Source: Gemmatimonadota bacterium (GTDB lineage: Bacteria > Gemmatimonadota > Gemmatimonadetes > Gemmatimonadales > GWC2-71-9). From it: a DNA stretch of 12,828 nucleotides. The DNA lies in the NCBI GenBank assembly GCA_003222235.1, contig QHVD01000121.1:1-12828 (forward strand). The letters are read 5' to 3'. Shown in pieces: positions 1-6,362 of the stretch. Positions within the stretch are counted from its first letter, which is position 1, and each line of letters begins with the position of its first letter. A program made the position numbers and the translations under genes. Below the pieces are notes generated by a model, which ran no database searches, had not been told where the DNA came from, and saw nothing but the letters and a program-made list of their open reading frames with translations.

Positions 1-771
1 GATGCAGCCGAGCTCGCGGCCGAGGTGGGGCAGGTGCTGCGCGTGCTCGGCGCGGAGCCCGGCGCCGGGGGGGACGGGGAGGCTCCGCGCCGCCGCCGCG
101 CGGTGACGACGCTCGGCCTCGCCGCGCTGCTCCTGCCGGGCTTGGCGCGGGCGCAGGCGCCAAGCGCCGAGGCCCTGTATGAGGCGGGCGCGCTGCGCGC
201 CGCGGCAGACTCGTTCGCGGCTCGCGCCGCCGCAGAGCCGCGCATCGCGGCGCATTGGTACAATCTGGGCGCGACGCTGTATCGCGCCGGCGCGGACGGG
301 AAAGCTGCGGCTGCGTGGACCGTGGCAGCGCGTCTCGCGCCACGGGCGTCGCTCGTGCGCCGGGAGCGGGCGCTGCTGCCCGCCCCCGACGCCGCGAGCG
401 AGGTGCTGCTCGAGGTGGGACCATGGACGCCCGGTGAATGGGCCCTGGTCGCGGCGGCCGGGTGGCTCCTGCTCTGGAGCGCGGTGGTGGCCCGGCGCCG
501 GCGGGCGGTGGTGGCGGCGCTCGCAGTCGTTACCGCCGGCGCTCTCGGTCTGGCGGGCCGCGAGCGGCTGCGGCTACAGCGGCCGCTGGCGGTCGTGATC
601 GGACCCGGTACGGCGGTGCGCGTGGCCCCATACGGACAGGCGAGCGCCGCGGCGACCGTGGAGGCGGGGGCAGCGCTCTTGATCGAGCGCCGCTACGGCG
701 ACTGGCTGGCGGTCCGCCGCCGGGACGGCGTGCGGGGTTGGGTGCTCGGCTCGGAAGTGGTGCGGCTCTGA
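1..771 (+). CDS. BatE-like TPR / membrane / SH3 protein, 5' truncated
   Basis: The frame is open from the first base, so the N-terminus lies outside the window; 256 residues are visible. In order: an Ala/Glu-rich helical stretch (about 1-17), an Arg-rich patch, a hydrophobic segment ending in an Ala-rich signal-peptide-like site (about 35-52), a TPR-type helical pair (WYNLGATLYRAG, about 85-96), two adjacent transmembrane helices (about 148-165 and 172-186) split by an Arg cluster, and a C-terminal bacterial SH3 domain ending near GWVLGSEVVRL. TPR, two helices and SH3 is the layout of BatE from Bacteroides aerotolerance (bat) operons, which are linked to envelope stress. A GTG at 103 could be a separate BatE start, so the part upstream may be the tail of another bat protein or a fusion. 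Its stop overlaps mutL by four bases. The family is inferred from architecture only. Confidence 0.6.
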   Translation, partial: DAAELAAEVGQVLRVLGAEPGAGGDGEAPRRRRAVTTLGLAALLLPGLARAQAPSAEALYEAGALRAAADSFAARAAAEPRIAAHWYNLGATLYRAGADGKAAAAWTVAARLAPRASLVRRERALLPAPDAASEVLLEVGPWTPGEWALVAAAGWLLLWSAVVARRRRAVVAALAVVTAGALGLAGRERLRLQRPLAVVIGPGTAVRVAPYGQASAAATVEAGAALLIERRYGDWLAVRRRDGVRGWVLGSEVVRL

Positions 772-2459
772 CCGCCAAGATCGCGGTCCTGTCCCAGCAG
801 GTCGCCGACCAGATCGCTGCGGGGGAAGTGGTCGAGCGGCCGGCGTCCGTCGTGAAGGAGCTCGTGGAAAACGCCCTCGACGCGGGCGCCCGGGCGATCC
901 GCGTCGAGATCGAGAACGGCGGCAAGACCCTGATTCGGGTGAGCGACGACGGCGAAGGGATGAGCCGCGGGGACGCGGAGCTCGCCCTGGCGCGCCACGC
1001 GACCAGCAAGATCCGCGATGCCGCCGACCTGATCGGCGTAGGGACGTTCGGCTTCCGCGGCGAGGCGCTCCCGGCGATCGCGTCGGTGTCGCGCTTCGAC
1101 CTCGAGACCTCGCCGGACGGCCGCAGCGGTACGCGGATTCGGGTCGTCGGGGGAAAGTGCGAGGCGGTGGAGGATGCCGTGCGCCAGCACGGTACGACGG
1201 TCACGGTGCGGGCGCTGTTCTTCAACACGCCCGCGCGCCGCAAGTTCCTGCGCGCCCAGGCGACGGAGACACGGGCCGCGGCCGAGGTGCTGACGTTGCT
1301 GGCGCTCGCGCGCCCCGACGTCGCGTTCAGGCTCGCGAGCGACGATCGTGTGTTGATCGACGTGCCGCCGGCGGAGCAGGCGATCGACCGGCTGCACGGG
1401 TTGTGGGGGCGCGAGCTCGCGAGCACGCTCGTGGCCGTGGCGCACCGCGAGGGCCCGCTCGAGGTGCGCGGCTTTGCCCAGCGCCCGGCGCAGGCGAAGC
1501 CCGCGGGTCGCCGGGGCTGCGTGTTCGTGCGCGGCCGCCCGATCCGCGATCCCTTCATCCTGCGCGCGGCCGAAGCGGGGTACCGCTCCACCATCGCGCC
1601 GGGCGACCGGCCCTCGCTGATCCTGTTCCTCGACCTGCCGGGCGACGCGGTGGACGTGAACGTCCACCCGGCGAAGCTCGAGGTGAGGTTCCGCGACAAG
1701 TTCTTCGTGGAGAAAGTGGTGGAGGAAGCCGTGCGGCGGGCGCTTGGGCCTCTCGCCGCCGCCGCCCCGCTGGGTACTGGGGGTGAGGTACTAGGTGCTA
1801 GCGGTGTGTGGACTGAACTCGGTGCCGCGATCCCCGCCGCCACGACGCAGGAGCTCTTTCGGACGGAGCCCCTAGCACCTAGCACCCAACGCCTAGCACC
1901 TCTGCTTCAGGTGTTCGACACCTACATTCTCTTCCAGACCGACTCCGGGCTCGCGATCGTGGATCAGCACTCGGCGCACGAGCGCGTGCTGTACGAGTCG
2001 GTGATGCGCCACCTCCAGGGCGATGGCGCGCCGGCGCAGCGGCTGCTGCTGCCGCTCACCCTCGAGTTCGCGCCTCCCGAGCTCGAGGCGATCGCAGCGC
2101 ACGGCGAAGCGCTGCGGCGCGTGGGCTACGAGATCGAGCCGCTCTCGGGGCGCACGGTCGTGGTGCACACCGCGCCCAATCCCCATCCCCGCTTCGACGC
2201 GGCGCGCTGTCTCCAGGAGCTCGTGGCGGACCTCGCGGGGGGCCGGTTCGGGGCTCTAGCGAACCGGCTGGAGCGCTTCGCCGCCACGTTCGCCTGCCAC
2301 GCGGCCGTCAAGGCCGGCCAGCGGCTCGAGCCCGAGGAGACGCGGGAGCTCGTCATGCGGCTGCTCACCGCCACGCTTCCCGCGCACGACGTGCACGGGC
2401 GGCCGACGATCGTGCAGTTGCCGCGGGGGGAGCTGGAGCGGAGATTCGGCAGGGGCTGA
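768..2459 (+). CDS. mutL: DNA mismatch repair protein MutL
   Basis: MutL is the ATPase that couples MutS mismatch recognition to strand removal. The N-terminal GHKL ATPase shows ENALDAGA, DDGEGM, ATSKI, GFRGEAL and NTPARRKFL. A short linker (about residues 335-378) precedes the dimerisation domain. That domain has DQHSAHERVLYE (about 399-410), which matches the endonuclease motif DQHA-x2-E-x4-E except Ser for Ala. ACH (near FACHAAVKAG) is kept, but the usual C-P/N-HGRP is DVHGRP (541-546), so one zinc-ligand Cys is Asp. About 563 residues, compact for the family. I chose CTG 768 because homologues begin near TAKIAVLSQQVADQIAAGEVVERP, it makes a CTGA overlap with the upstream stop, and GGAAG lies at 753-757. 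TTG 738 is an alternative adding ten residues. The frame stays open upstream to 438, but that part is a shadow of the preceding gene. The linker carries heptad array A. Confidence 0.96.
   Translation: MTAKIAVLSQQVADQIAAGEVVERPASVVKELVENALDAGARAIRVEIENGGKTLIRVSDDGEGMSRGDAELALARHATSKIRDAADLIGVGTFGFRGEALPAIASVSRFDLETSPDGRSGTRIRVVGGKCEAVEDAVRQHGTTVTVRALFFNTPARRKFLRAQATETRAAAEVLTLLALARPDVAFRLASDDRVLIDVPPAEQAIDRLHGLWGRELASTLVAVAHREGPLEVRGFAQRPAQAKPAGRRGCVFVRGRPIRDPFILRAAEAGYRSTIAPGDRPSLILFLDLPGDAVDVNVHPAKLEVRFRDKFFVEKVVEEAVRRALGPLAAAAPLGTGGEVLGASGVWTELGAAIPAATTQELFRTEPLAPSTQRLAPLLQVFDTYILFQTDSGLAIVDQHSAHERVLYESVMRHLQGDGAPAQRLLLPLTLEFAPPELEAIAAHGEALRRVGYEIEPLSGRTVVVHTAPNPHPRFDAARCLQELVADLAGGRFGALANRLERFAATFACHAAVKAGQRLEPEETRELVMRLLTATLPAHDVHGRPTIVQLPRGELERRFGRG
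1772..1901. repeat. Inverted heptad array A, inside mutL linker
   Basis: Left arm 1772-1806 is five 7-base units (gggtact, gggggtg, aggtact, aggtgct, agcggtg). Right arm 1867-1901 is five units of the complementary type (agcccct, agcacct, agcaccc, aacgcct, agcacct). The 60 bases between the arms are non-repetitive. The best pairing puts aggtgct at 1793-1799 against agcacct at 1874-1880. The whole structure is translated as the poorly conserved linker between the MutL ATPase and C-terminal domains, without breaking frame. Confidence 0.8.
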
Positions 2460-2566
2460 ATGCGGAATGTGGAGTGCGGAATGCGGAATGAAAAGGGAAG
2501 CGTCGTGACGCGATCGACCTTTCCGTTCTATTCCGCATTCCATTCCGCACTCCGCATTCCGCACTT
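2458..2566. repeat. Inverted heptad array B, mutL-miaA junction
   Basis: Left arm 2458-2492 is five 7-base units based on gaatgcg (gaatgcg, gaatgtg, gagtgcg, gaatgcg, gaatgaa); its first two bases are the last two of the mutL stop codon. Right arm 2534-2566 is cgcattc, a shortened cattc, cgcactc, cgcattc, cgcactt; its last base is the first base of the TTG start of miaA. The arms can pair over about 30 bases, extended inward by aaaaggg against cctttcc-like sequence. The array fills nearly the whole 106-base gap between the genes. No T-run follows, so it is not a typical intrinsic terminator. Confidence 0.85.
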
Positions 2567-3534
2567 TGAGCGTGGCCCCCCGGCCGCTCGTCCCGGTCAT
2601 CGCCGGCCCCACGGGCGTCGGCAAGACCGCCGTCGCAGCCGCGTGGGCCGAACGCGAGCCGATCACCGTGATCTCGGCCGACGCGCGGCAGGTGTACCGC
2701 GGTCTCGATGTCGGCACGGCGAAGCCCGACCCGGCGCTCTTGGCCCGCGTCGCCCACGTCGGGATCGATTTGGTCGAACCGGGGACGCGCTACAGCGCCG
2801 GGCGGTTCGCGCAAGACGCGGCCGTCTGGCTCGCCGGCGTCCGGACCGAAGGGCGCCAGCCCCTCGTCGTCGGCGGCACGGGCTTCTACATCCGGGCGTT
2901 GGCGGAGGGTCTGTTCCGCGAGCCGCCGCTCGACCTGGAGCGCCGCGCGCGCTTGGGCGCGTGGGCCGGAGCGCTGCCGCCGGCGCGGCTCGCCCACTGG
3001 GCCGCGCGGCTCGACCGGCGGTTCGCGGGCGGAGGCCGGCAGCGGGCGGCGCGGGTGATCGAAGTGGCGTTGCTCACGGGGCGCTCGCTCTCATGGTGGC
3101 AGCGCGAGGCGCGCGACGCGGGCGTGATGCGCCCGTGGTACATTCATCTCACGCTGCCGCGTGACGCGCTGCAGCGGCGCATCGCCGAGCGGGCCGACCG
3201 AATGCTCGCGGCGGGGCTCGTGGACGAGGTGCGGTGCGTCCTCGCCCGCGGCGTCGCGCCGCAGGCGCCCGGGCTCGACGGAGTCGGATATCGTGAAGTG
3301 GTGGCGATGCTGGAGGGCCGGCTCCCCCCGAGCGCGCTCCGGGACGCCATCGTGACGGCGACGAGGGCGTATGCGAAGCGGCAGGAGACGTGGTTTCGGC
3401 ATCAACTGCGCCGTCAGACGTCAGACGTCAGACATCAGACCGATGAGGTATGGACACTCGATGCGACGGAATCCCCCGAGAGTGTTGCAGCGGCGATCCA
3501 AACTCGGTGGCGCAAGGTGCGCGCTGATGTCTGA
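2566..3534 (+). CDS. miaA: tRNA dimethylallyltransferase MiaA
   Basis: MiaA transfers dimethylallyl from DMAPP to N6 of A37 in tRNAs reading UNN codons. The sequence shows the P-loop GPTGVGKT (14-21), SADARQVYRGLDVGTAKP (37-54; DxxQVYR substrate motif), VGGTGFYIRAL, the C-terminal GVGYREVVAML, and YAKRQETWFRHQ. About 322 residues, slightly long because the tail after WFRHQLRR (starting QTSDVRHQT) is encoded by and beyond the left arm of heptad array C. The start is uncertain: TTG 2566 or GTG 2572. Neither has a clear Shine-Dalgarno sequence, and both lie at the foot of the array B hairpin. The mutL-miaA order is common in bacteria. The stop codon sits inside a heptad of array C. Confidence 0.95.
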   Translation: MSVAPRPLVPVIAGPTGVGKTAVAAAWAEREPITVISADARQVYRGLDVGTAKPDPALLARVAHVGIDLVEPGTRYSAGRFAQDAAVWLAGVRTEGRQPLVVGGTGFYIRALAEGLFREPPLDLERRARLGAWAGALPPARLAHWAARLDRRFAGGGRQRAARVIEVALLTGRSLSWWQREARDAGVMRPWYIHLTLPRDALQRRIAERADRMLAAGLVDEVRCVLARGVAPQAPGLDGVGYREVVAMLEGRLPPSALRDAIVTATRAYAKRQETWFRHQLRRQTSDVRHQTDEVWTLDATESPESVAAAIQTRWRKVRADV

Positions 3535-3563
3535 TGTCTGACGTCTGACGTCTGAGGTCCGAG
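3413..3563. repeat. Inverted heptad array C, end of miaA to bshA
   Basis: Left arm 3413-3440 is three gtcagac units and one atcagac. Right arm 3529-3563 is gtctgat, gtctgac, gtctgac, gtctgag and gtccgag. The arms are 88 bases apart and can pair over 28 bases with few mismatches. The left arm codes for the MiaA tail. The right arm contains the miaA stop codon (3532-3534), and its degenerate end supplies a GAGG at 3561-3564, seven bases before the bshA ATG. Confidence 0.88.
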
Positions 3564-3571
3564 GTCTCCCG

Positions 3572-4699
3572 ATGCGCATCGGAATCACCTGTTACCCGAC
3601 TTACGGTGGGTCGGGCGCCGTAGCGACGGAGCTCGGCCTGGAGCTCGCGCGCCGCGGCCACGAGGTCCACATCATCTCGTACGCGAGCCCGTTCCGGCTG
3701 CGGGGCGAATTCACCGAGCGCGTCACGTTCCACGAGGTCGTGCCGGCGGACTATCCCCTGTTCGAGCAGTCCCCTTACGCGCTGGCGCTCGCGGTGAAGC
3801 AGCACGAGGTCGCGCTGCGCGAGGAGCTCGAGCTGATGCACGTCCACTACGCGATCCCGCACGCGGCGACCGCGTGGCTCGCGAAGCAGATGCTCAAGGG
3901 CCAGCGCGACCTGAAGGTCGTCACCACCCTCCACGGCACCGACATCACCCTCGTGGGACAAGATCCGTCCTACTTCACGATCACGAAGTTCTCGATCGAG
4001 CAGTCGGACCGTGTCACCGCCGTGTCCGAGTATCTCAAGGAGGAGACGTACCGCGCCTTCGGCTGCGTCGGGTGCGACGTGCAGGTGATCCCGAATTTCG
4101 TCACGCCCGCGCACTTCCATCCCGCGACGGATGGGTCGTGCCGCCGTGCTCTCGCGCCCGCCGGTCACAAGATCCTGATCCACGTATCGAACTTCCGCCC
4201 CGTCAAGCGGATCGGGGACGTCATCAAGGTGTTCGCCGGCGTGCGGCGCGTGCTGCCCGCGACGCTGGTGCTCGCGGGCGACGGGCCGGACCGCGATCTG
4301 GCGGAGCAGGAGGTCGACCGCTTGAAGCTGAGTCGCGACGTGCGTTTCCTCGGCAAGGTGGACCAGGTGGCCGAGCTGCTGCGCGGCAGCGACCTCTTCC
4401 TGCTCCCGTCGCAGAACGAGTCGTTCGGCCTGTCCGCGCTCGAGGCGATGGCCTGCGGCGTGCCCGTGATCGCGACCCGTGCGGGCGGGCTCCCCGAAGT
4501 GGTGGTCGAGGGCGAGACCGGCTATCTCGCTCCCGTCGGCGCGGTCGACGTGATGATCGAGCGCGCCGTGGCCCTGCTCGAGGACGGCGCGGTCCACGAG
4601 CGGCTGCGCCACGCCGCGGTCGCGCGCGCCCTCGAGTTCTCGGCCGACCGGATCGTGCCGCGCTACGAGGAGCTGTACCAGGGCGTGCTGCGTGATTGA
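3572..4699 (+). CDS. bshA: N-acetyl-alpha-D-glucosaminyl L-malate synthase BshA (bacillithiol)
   Basis: A GT4-family retaining glycosyltransferase that joins UDP-GlcNAc to L-malate, the first step of bacillithiol synthesis. The N-terminus KIGITCYPxxGGSG pattern is present as RIGITCYPTYGGSG. Also visible are HVHYAIPHAATAWLAKQM, TTLHGTDITLVGQDPS, SDRVTAVSEYLKEETY, IHVSNFRPVKR and the EX7E nucleotide-sugar motif in ESFGLSALEAMACGVP. These resemble Bacillus subtilis BshA closely, and the length (375) is normal. The ATG at 3572 is preceded by GAGG at 3561-3564, derived from heptad array C. The stop overlaps the next gene by eight bases. BshB deacetylase and BshC are not in the window, so the pathway is only partly visible here. 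Confidence 0.93.
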   Translation: MRIGITCYPTYGGSGAVATELGLELARRGHEVHIISYASPFRLRGEFTERVTFHEVVPADYPLFEQSPYALALAVKQHEVALREELELMHVHYAIPHAATAWLAKQMLKGQRDLKVVTTLHGTDITLVGQDPSYFTITKFSIEQSDRVTAVSEYLKEETYRAFGCVGCDVQVIPNFVTPAHFHPATDGSCRRALAPAGHKILIHVSNFRPVKRIGDVIKVFAGVRRVLPATLVLAGDGPDRDLAEQEVDRLKLSRDVRFLGKVDQVAELLRGSDLFLLPSQNESFGLSALEAMACGVPVIATRAGGLPEVVVEGETGYLAPVGAVDVMIERAVALLEDGAVHERLRHAAVARALEFSADRIVPRYEELYQGVLRD

Positions 4700-5516
4700 C
4701 GTCCTGCGCCTCGTCCGCGCCAACAATCTCCTTCTGATTGCGGCCGGTGTGCTCGCCGGCGGATGGATCGCGCTGGCGGCGCTCGTCACGCCCAAGACGC
4801 TCGGGTTCGCGGCGGTCGCCGCGGCGGCCTTCGGCGCAGCGGGCTACGCCCTGAACGACGTCTACGACGCCGCGGCGGACCGCGTGAACCGCACCGCGCG
4901 CGAGCGGCCGCTCGCCGGCGGGCGCGTGCAGCGGGGGACGGCGGACCTGTGCGTGGTCGGCGGCACGCTCGTGGGCGTCGCGGCGGCGGCGCTGGTGGGG
5001 GGCGCAGCGCTCCTCGTGGGACTGGCCGCGCTGGCCGTGATGATCGGGTACTCGCCGGTTCTCAAACGGCGCGGGCCGCTCGGGAATGTGACGGTCGCGC
5101 TGACCGCGGGACTCCCGCTCCTCTACGGCGCGCTGGCGGTCGGGATGCCGGCGCAGGGGATCGTGCCCTGGGTGCTGGCGGCGTGGATACACCTGGTGCG
5201 CGAGATCGTCAAGGACATCGCGGACGAGGCAGGCGATCGCGTCATCGGGCGGCGCACGCTCCCCATCATCTTCGGCCCGAGACGCGCGGCGGTGGTCGCA
5301 GCCGTCCTCGCGGTCCTGTTCGTCCCGGTCAGCCTGGGGCTGCCGGCCCGGGCGCATTATCGTGCCGCCTATTACGTCGTCGCGCTGTTCGCCCAGCTCG
5401 CCGTGCTGCTGGTCGCGAGCCGGCTCGTGAGCGGAAGATTGGAGCGCAACAGTCTGCTGCTCAAAGGAGCGATGCTCGTGGGCGTCGTGGCGTTGGTCGC
5501 GGGACGGGTCGCATGA
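4692..5516 (+). CDS. UbiA-family prenyltransferase
   Basis: An integral membrane enzyme that moves an isoprenoid chain from its diphosphate to an acceptor. It keeps both Asp-rich, Mg-diphosphate binding motifs: NDVYDAAAD (55-63) and DIADEAGD (175-182), with about eight hydrophobic helices over 274 residues. The GTG start at 4692 overlaps bshA by eight bases, implying translational coupling. The acceptor cannot be read from sequence. Proteins of this type next to housekeeping genes are often annotated as geranylgeranylglycerol-phosphate geranylgeranyltransferase-like, but a quinone or tetrapyrrole acceptor is equally possible. Confidence 0.88.
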   Translation: MIDVLRLVRANNLLLIAAGVLAGGWIALAALVTPKTLGFAAVAAAAFGAAGYALNDVYDAAADRVNRTARERPLAGGRVQRGTADLCVVGGTLVGVAAAALVGGAALLVGLAALAVMIGYSPVLKRRGPLGNVTVALTAGLPLLYGALAVGMPAQGIVPWVLAAWIHLVREIVKDIADEAGDRVIGRRTLPIIFGPRRAAVVAAVLAVLFVPVSLGLPARAHYRAAYYVVALFAQLAVLLVASRLVSGRLERNSLLLKGAMLVGVVALVAGRVA

Positions 5517-5542
5517 CGCCGGCCATCGACTACACGTTGTGA
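5513..5542 (+). other. Nine-codon mini-ORF between ubiA and birA
   Basis: An ATG at 5513 overlaps the ubiA stop as ATGA, runs for nine codons (MTPAIDYTL) and stops at a TGA that overlaps the GTG of the next gene (GTGA at 5539-5542). It may be a coupling peptide that passes ribosomes on. It may instead be the true N-terminus of the biotin ligase separated by a small frameshift, since MTPAIDYTL would be a plausible start for that protein. Confidence 0.3.
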
Positions 5543-6300
5543 CGCGGCTGATGCTGGACGGCGTCCCGGCGGCCGGGCTTGCCCGGCGCTGGGGCGTTCC
5601 GCAGTGCGGGCTGTTCCGCCGGCTCACCTCGACGCTCGACGCGATCCACGACCTCGGCAGCCAGGGCGCCCCGGACGGCGCCACTGTGATCGCAGAGGAG
5701 CAGACGGCGGGCCGGGGACGCGACGGCCGCTCCTGGCACTCGCCGGCGGGCGGCGTGTGGCTCGGGATGCTGCTGCGCCCCACCCCCCCCCACGAGCGCG
5801 CGGAGCTGGGCGTCGTCTCGATCCGCGCGGGGCTTGCGGTCGCGGACGCCGTGGATGCGCTGCTGGGCGAGCCCGCGGTCCGGCTCAAGTGGCCGAACGA
5901 CGTACTGCTCGACGACCGTAAGCTGGCGGGCATCCTGTGCGAGGCGCGCTGGCAGGGGGAGCGGCTGCAATGGCTCGCCCTGGGGGTGGGCGTGAACGTG
6001 CGCAACCCGATCCCGGCGGGCGTCGCGCCGCGGGCGATCGCCCTGCGGGAGCGGCTCCCGGCGGTGCAGCGGGTCGCGCTGCTCGACCGCCTGGTGCCGG
6101 CGCTCGCTCGGGTCGGGGCGGGGATCGCGTTGTCGGAGCCGGAGCGCGCCGCGTTCGCGGCGCGGGACTGGCTGCGCGGCCGCCGCATCCGCGCGCCCGT
6201 CCCGGGGCGGGCGGGCGGCCTCCGGCAGGACGGCGCGCTGCTCGTGGACCTCGGGGCCGGGACGGTGAGCGTGCGCGAAGGCCATGTCGAGCTCGCCTGA
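5539..6300 (+). CDS. birA: Biotin--[acetyl-CoA-carboxylase] ligase
   Basis: This enzyme activates biotin as biotinyl-AMP and attaches it to the carrier-protein lysine of acetyl-CoA carboxylase. The biotin/ATP loop is GRGRDGRSW (58-66), followed by KWPNDVLL (117-124), KLAGIL (128-133) and GVGVNV. The C-terminal SH3-like cap ends at the stop. No N-terminal helix-turn-helix is present (253 residues), so this is a group I ligase without the repressor function of E. coli BirA. The start is uncertain: GTG 5539, ATG 5551, or an upstream ATG 5513 if a frameshift exists. A run of nine C lies at 5783-5791 inside the coding sequence; the frame is intact here. Confidence 0.92.
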   Translation: MTRLMLDGVPAAGLARRWGVPQCGLFRRLTSTLDAIHDLGSQGAPDGATVIAEEQTAGRGRDGRSWHSPAGGVWLGMLLRPTPPHERAELGVVSIRAGLAVADAVDALLGEPAVRLKWPNDVLLDDRKLAGILCEARWQGERLQWLALGVGVNVRNPIPAGVAPRAIALRERLPAVQRVALLDRLVPALARVGAGIALSEPERAAFAARDWLRGRRIRAPVPGRAGGLRQDGALLVDLGAGTVSVREGHVELA

Positions 6301-6347
6301 CCTCTCATGGATCGTGCTGCGGCGTGGCGAGTGCGCAACCGCCGCCC

Positions 6348-6353
6348 TATCTT
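6348..6353 (+). promoter_or_regulatory. Possible -10 element (TATCTT) for coaX
   Basis: TATCTT lies ten bases before the coaX ATG, so transcription would begin almost at the start codon, giving a leaderless message. No Shine-Dalgarno sequence is visible before coaX, which fits. The -35 region (around 6325-6330, tggcga) is weak, so this is a tentative call. Confidence 0.3.
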
Positions 6354-6362
6354 AGCCCGCGC

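Noticed and set aside
438..767. N-terminal extension of MutL
   Set aside because: This part is Gly/Arg-rich, out of frame with the BatE-like gene it overlaps, and MutL similarity begins only after 768.
2458..2570. Intrinsic terminator after mutL
   Set aside because: The hairpin is long and AT-balanced with no following T-run, and the next gene begins at its foot.
2460..3164. Open frame starting with ATG at 2460, just after mutL
   Set aside because: Its start lies in the repeat arm and the rest is an alternative frame of miaA without recognisable protein features.
2458..3563. CRISPR array
   Set aside because: Units are only 7 bases, contiguous without spacers, and have complementary arms; no cas genes are present.
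3428..4795. Minus-strand open frame across bshA
   Set aside because: Fully antisense to a clear BshA; composition is that of a shadow frame.
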